NCBI RefSeq assembly: GCF_900108855.1
Contig: NZ_FNXY01000008.1
Span: forward strand, 112,743 to 176,742
Source: Dyadobacter koreensis
GTDB lineage: Bacteria; Bacteroidota; Bacteroidia; Cytophagales; Spirosomataceae
Length of the DNA: 64,000 nucleotides
Direction of reading: 5' to 3'
This document shows positions 62,804-64,000 of this stretch, in pieces; the first letter of the stretch is position 1, and each line of letters starts with the position of its first letter. Made by a program: the position numbers and the translations under genes. The notes below the pieces were generated by a model, which was not told the origin of the DNA, did no database searches, and saw nothing but the letters and a program-made list of their open reading frames with translations.

Positions 62804-64000
62804 CTAGTTTTCATTTGATTTTTTTTCGTCTTTTTTTACATCTTCTTTCTTTTTCTCCACTAAGTCACCGTTGTTTAATGTTTTAGATACTACGATGTAG
62901 GGGCCGGAAATAATCTCGTCACCCTCTTTCAGGCCTGATAAAATCTCGATATTTTCGAAATCACTGATTCCCGTTTTGACTTCACGCATTTCTGCTTTTC
63001 CGTTTACGCTGATAAAAACAACTTCTTTGATAACTTCCTCTTTTTGATTTTTTGGTTTTTCAGCTTCTGTATTTTCCTCAGGCTTTTTGTCCTTGTCATC
63101 CGGGTTAGTCTTATTATTGCGTGTCGTCACCGAAGCGATTGGAACCGAAATTACTTTGTTTTTTCGCTCGGTAACAATTTCAACCGACGCCGTCATACCT
63201 GGCTTGAAGGGATAAGATTTTTTATTTCTTGTCGCCATCAGATCGCTGAATGATTCGTTCAGGATTTTCACCTTCACCTCAAATTCTGTAACTGCGTCAG
63301 ACGATGCACTGCTCGCTGCGGATGTACTTGCCGTAGATGAAGCAAGGCCAGCAGCTGTGTTTGCGATTTCCTTTACAATTCCCTTGAATTTGCGTCCGGA
63401 GGCGCTGTATGCATCTACATCAATTTCTGCCGTATCTCCAAGCGTAACACGCACAATATCATTTTCATTGACGTTCACACGAACTTCCATATTACTTAAA
63501 TTGGCAATGCGCATCATTTCAGTACCAGCCATCTGTGAAGTACCTACAACGCGTTCTCCAACTTCGACATTTAGCAGAGAAATTATTCCACTTACCGGAG
63601 CAAAAATTGTTGTTTTGCGCAAGTTTTCAGCTGCATCGCGCATACTTGCCTCAGCACTTTTTATGTTATATAAAGCAGCAGAAACATTGGCTTTGGCAGA
63701 TTCTACATCCTGTTTTGCTACATCGTAGTTTGAAGCAAATTGTTCAAAATCCGATGCGGAAATTACTTTGTCAGTAAATAATTTTTTATTACGGTCATAA
63801 ACAAGTTTAGTCTGAACCAAACGTGCTTCTGCCTGTAATACCAAAGCTTTCGTTTGTTCATGGCTAGCTTTACTTGAATTAACAGCCGCCTGCGCTCTTG
63901 CCATTAATGATTCGTAATTGTCAGGACGAATTTTTAAAAGGAGCTGGCCTTTCGCAACAGAGTCTCCTTCGGCTACATATAAGTTTGTAATTTCCCCTGA
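62804..64000 (-). CDS. RND/ABC efflux periplasmic adaptor (HlyD/MacA-like), 5' end cut by the window
   Basis: The reading frame continues without a stop to the window edge, giving 398 residues of a longer protein. The biotinyl-lipoyl part is seen near the edge (GEITNLYVAEGDSVAKGQLL), then a coiled coil with QTKALVLQAEARL, and a second lipoyl half with APVSGIISLLNVEVGERVVGTSQMAG. The beta-barrel domain follows. A charged insert (NPDDKDKKPEENTE) sits within the last domains, and the tail is Lys/Glu-rich. Such adaptors link an inner-membrane pump to an outer-membrane channel. The pump genes are expected beyond the right edge or elsewhere. Confidence 0.92.
   Translation of the reverse strand, partial: SGEITNLYVAEGDSVAKGQLLLKIRPDNYESLMARAQAAVNSSKASHEQTKALVLQAEARLVQTKLVYDRNKKLFTDKVISASDFEQFASNYDVAKQDVESAKANVSAALYNIKSAEASMRDAAENLRKTTIFAPVSGIISLLNVEVGERVVGTSQMAGTEMMRIANLSNMEVRVNVNENDIVRVTLGDTAEIDVDAYSASGRKFKGIVKEIANTAAGLASSTASTSAASSASSDAVTEFEVKVKILNESFSDLMATRNKKSYPFKPGMTASVEIVTERKNKVISVPIASVTTRNNKTNPDDKDKKPEENTEAEKPKNQKEEVIKEVVFISVNGKAEMREVKTGISDFENIEILSGLKEGDEIISGPYIVVSKTLNNGDLVEKKKEDVKKDEKKSNEN

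Overview
The window looks like a chromosomal segment from a member of the Bacteroidota, most likely a Cytophagales species of the Dyadobacter/Spirosomaceae type. This rests on the complete gldK-gldL-gldM-gldN gliding/type IX secretion cluster with a PorP/SprF gene beside it, a T9SS-sorted cargo protein, DUF4271 next to HemD, weak or absent Shine-Dalgarno sequences, and promoters of the TTG-N19/20-TAnnTTTG form. Genes are close packed and often end in strong hairpin terminators shared by convergent genes. I see no rRNA, tRNA, insertion sequence, prophage or CRISPR array. Both ends are cut: the left edge is intergenic, and the right edge cuts the 5' end of an efflux adaptor gene.

Layout. 0-8.6 kb: a secreted five-bladed propeller protein, an M16 peptidase, a TPR protein, an exported amidohydrolase, ispF, a Dps ferritin, a degenerate sigma/anti-sigma pair and a HAD phosphatase. 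8.6-11.5 kb: a translationally coupled two-gene membrane locus that I regard as the most notable item in the window. The first gene carries, twice, the metal-ligand signature of AmoC/PmoC, and the second has a PmoB-like topology with a histidine at the predicted mature N-terminus. 11.6-19.4 kb: NlpC/P60 and M23 cell-wall enzymes, an FAH hydrolase, a Bcp peroxiredoxin, a split transketolase, and an ECF sigma / putative anti-sigma / Spy-like operon. 19.5-25.7 kb: SulP transporter plus beta carbonic anhydrase, a small secreted protein, an unannotated 34-residue membrane peptide, HisB, an AT-rich gene for an orphan Cas4-type Fe-S nuclease, and riboflavin synthase.

25.7-31.2 kb: a PASTA protein overlapping a T9SS cargo gene, a rhodanese, MiaA, a DUF4230 protein and a collagen-like lipoprotein. 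31.3-37.5 kb: gldN, gldM, gldL, gldK and porP/sprF on the minus strand, which form the T9SS core and motor that export proteins such as the 26.5 kb cargo. 37.6-45.8 kb: HemD, DUF4271, SucD, a membrane protein, azurin, a TlpA-like thioredoxin, a TPR protein, an exported superoxide dismutase, RecR and ClpS. 45.8-53.3 kb: a sodium:solute symporter, GtrA, small exported proteins, an alkyltransferase-like protein, DUF3109, a LysM lytic transglycosylase and an O-methyltransferase. 53.4-64 kb: a galE-rfbB-rfbA nucleotide-sugar operon, a SirB1-like protein, a phosphopantetheinyl transferase, a WD40 protein, DivIVA-FolB, a carboxynorspermidine synthase-like enzyme, a DUF456 protein and the truncated adaptor.

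Most of this is core metabolism and envelope biology. The best candidates for undescribed biology are the AmoC/PmoC-like two-gene locus (8613-11491), the orphan Cas4-type nuclease (23846-24880) and the 34-residue membrane peptide (22335-22439).
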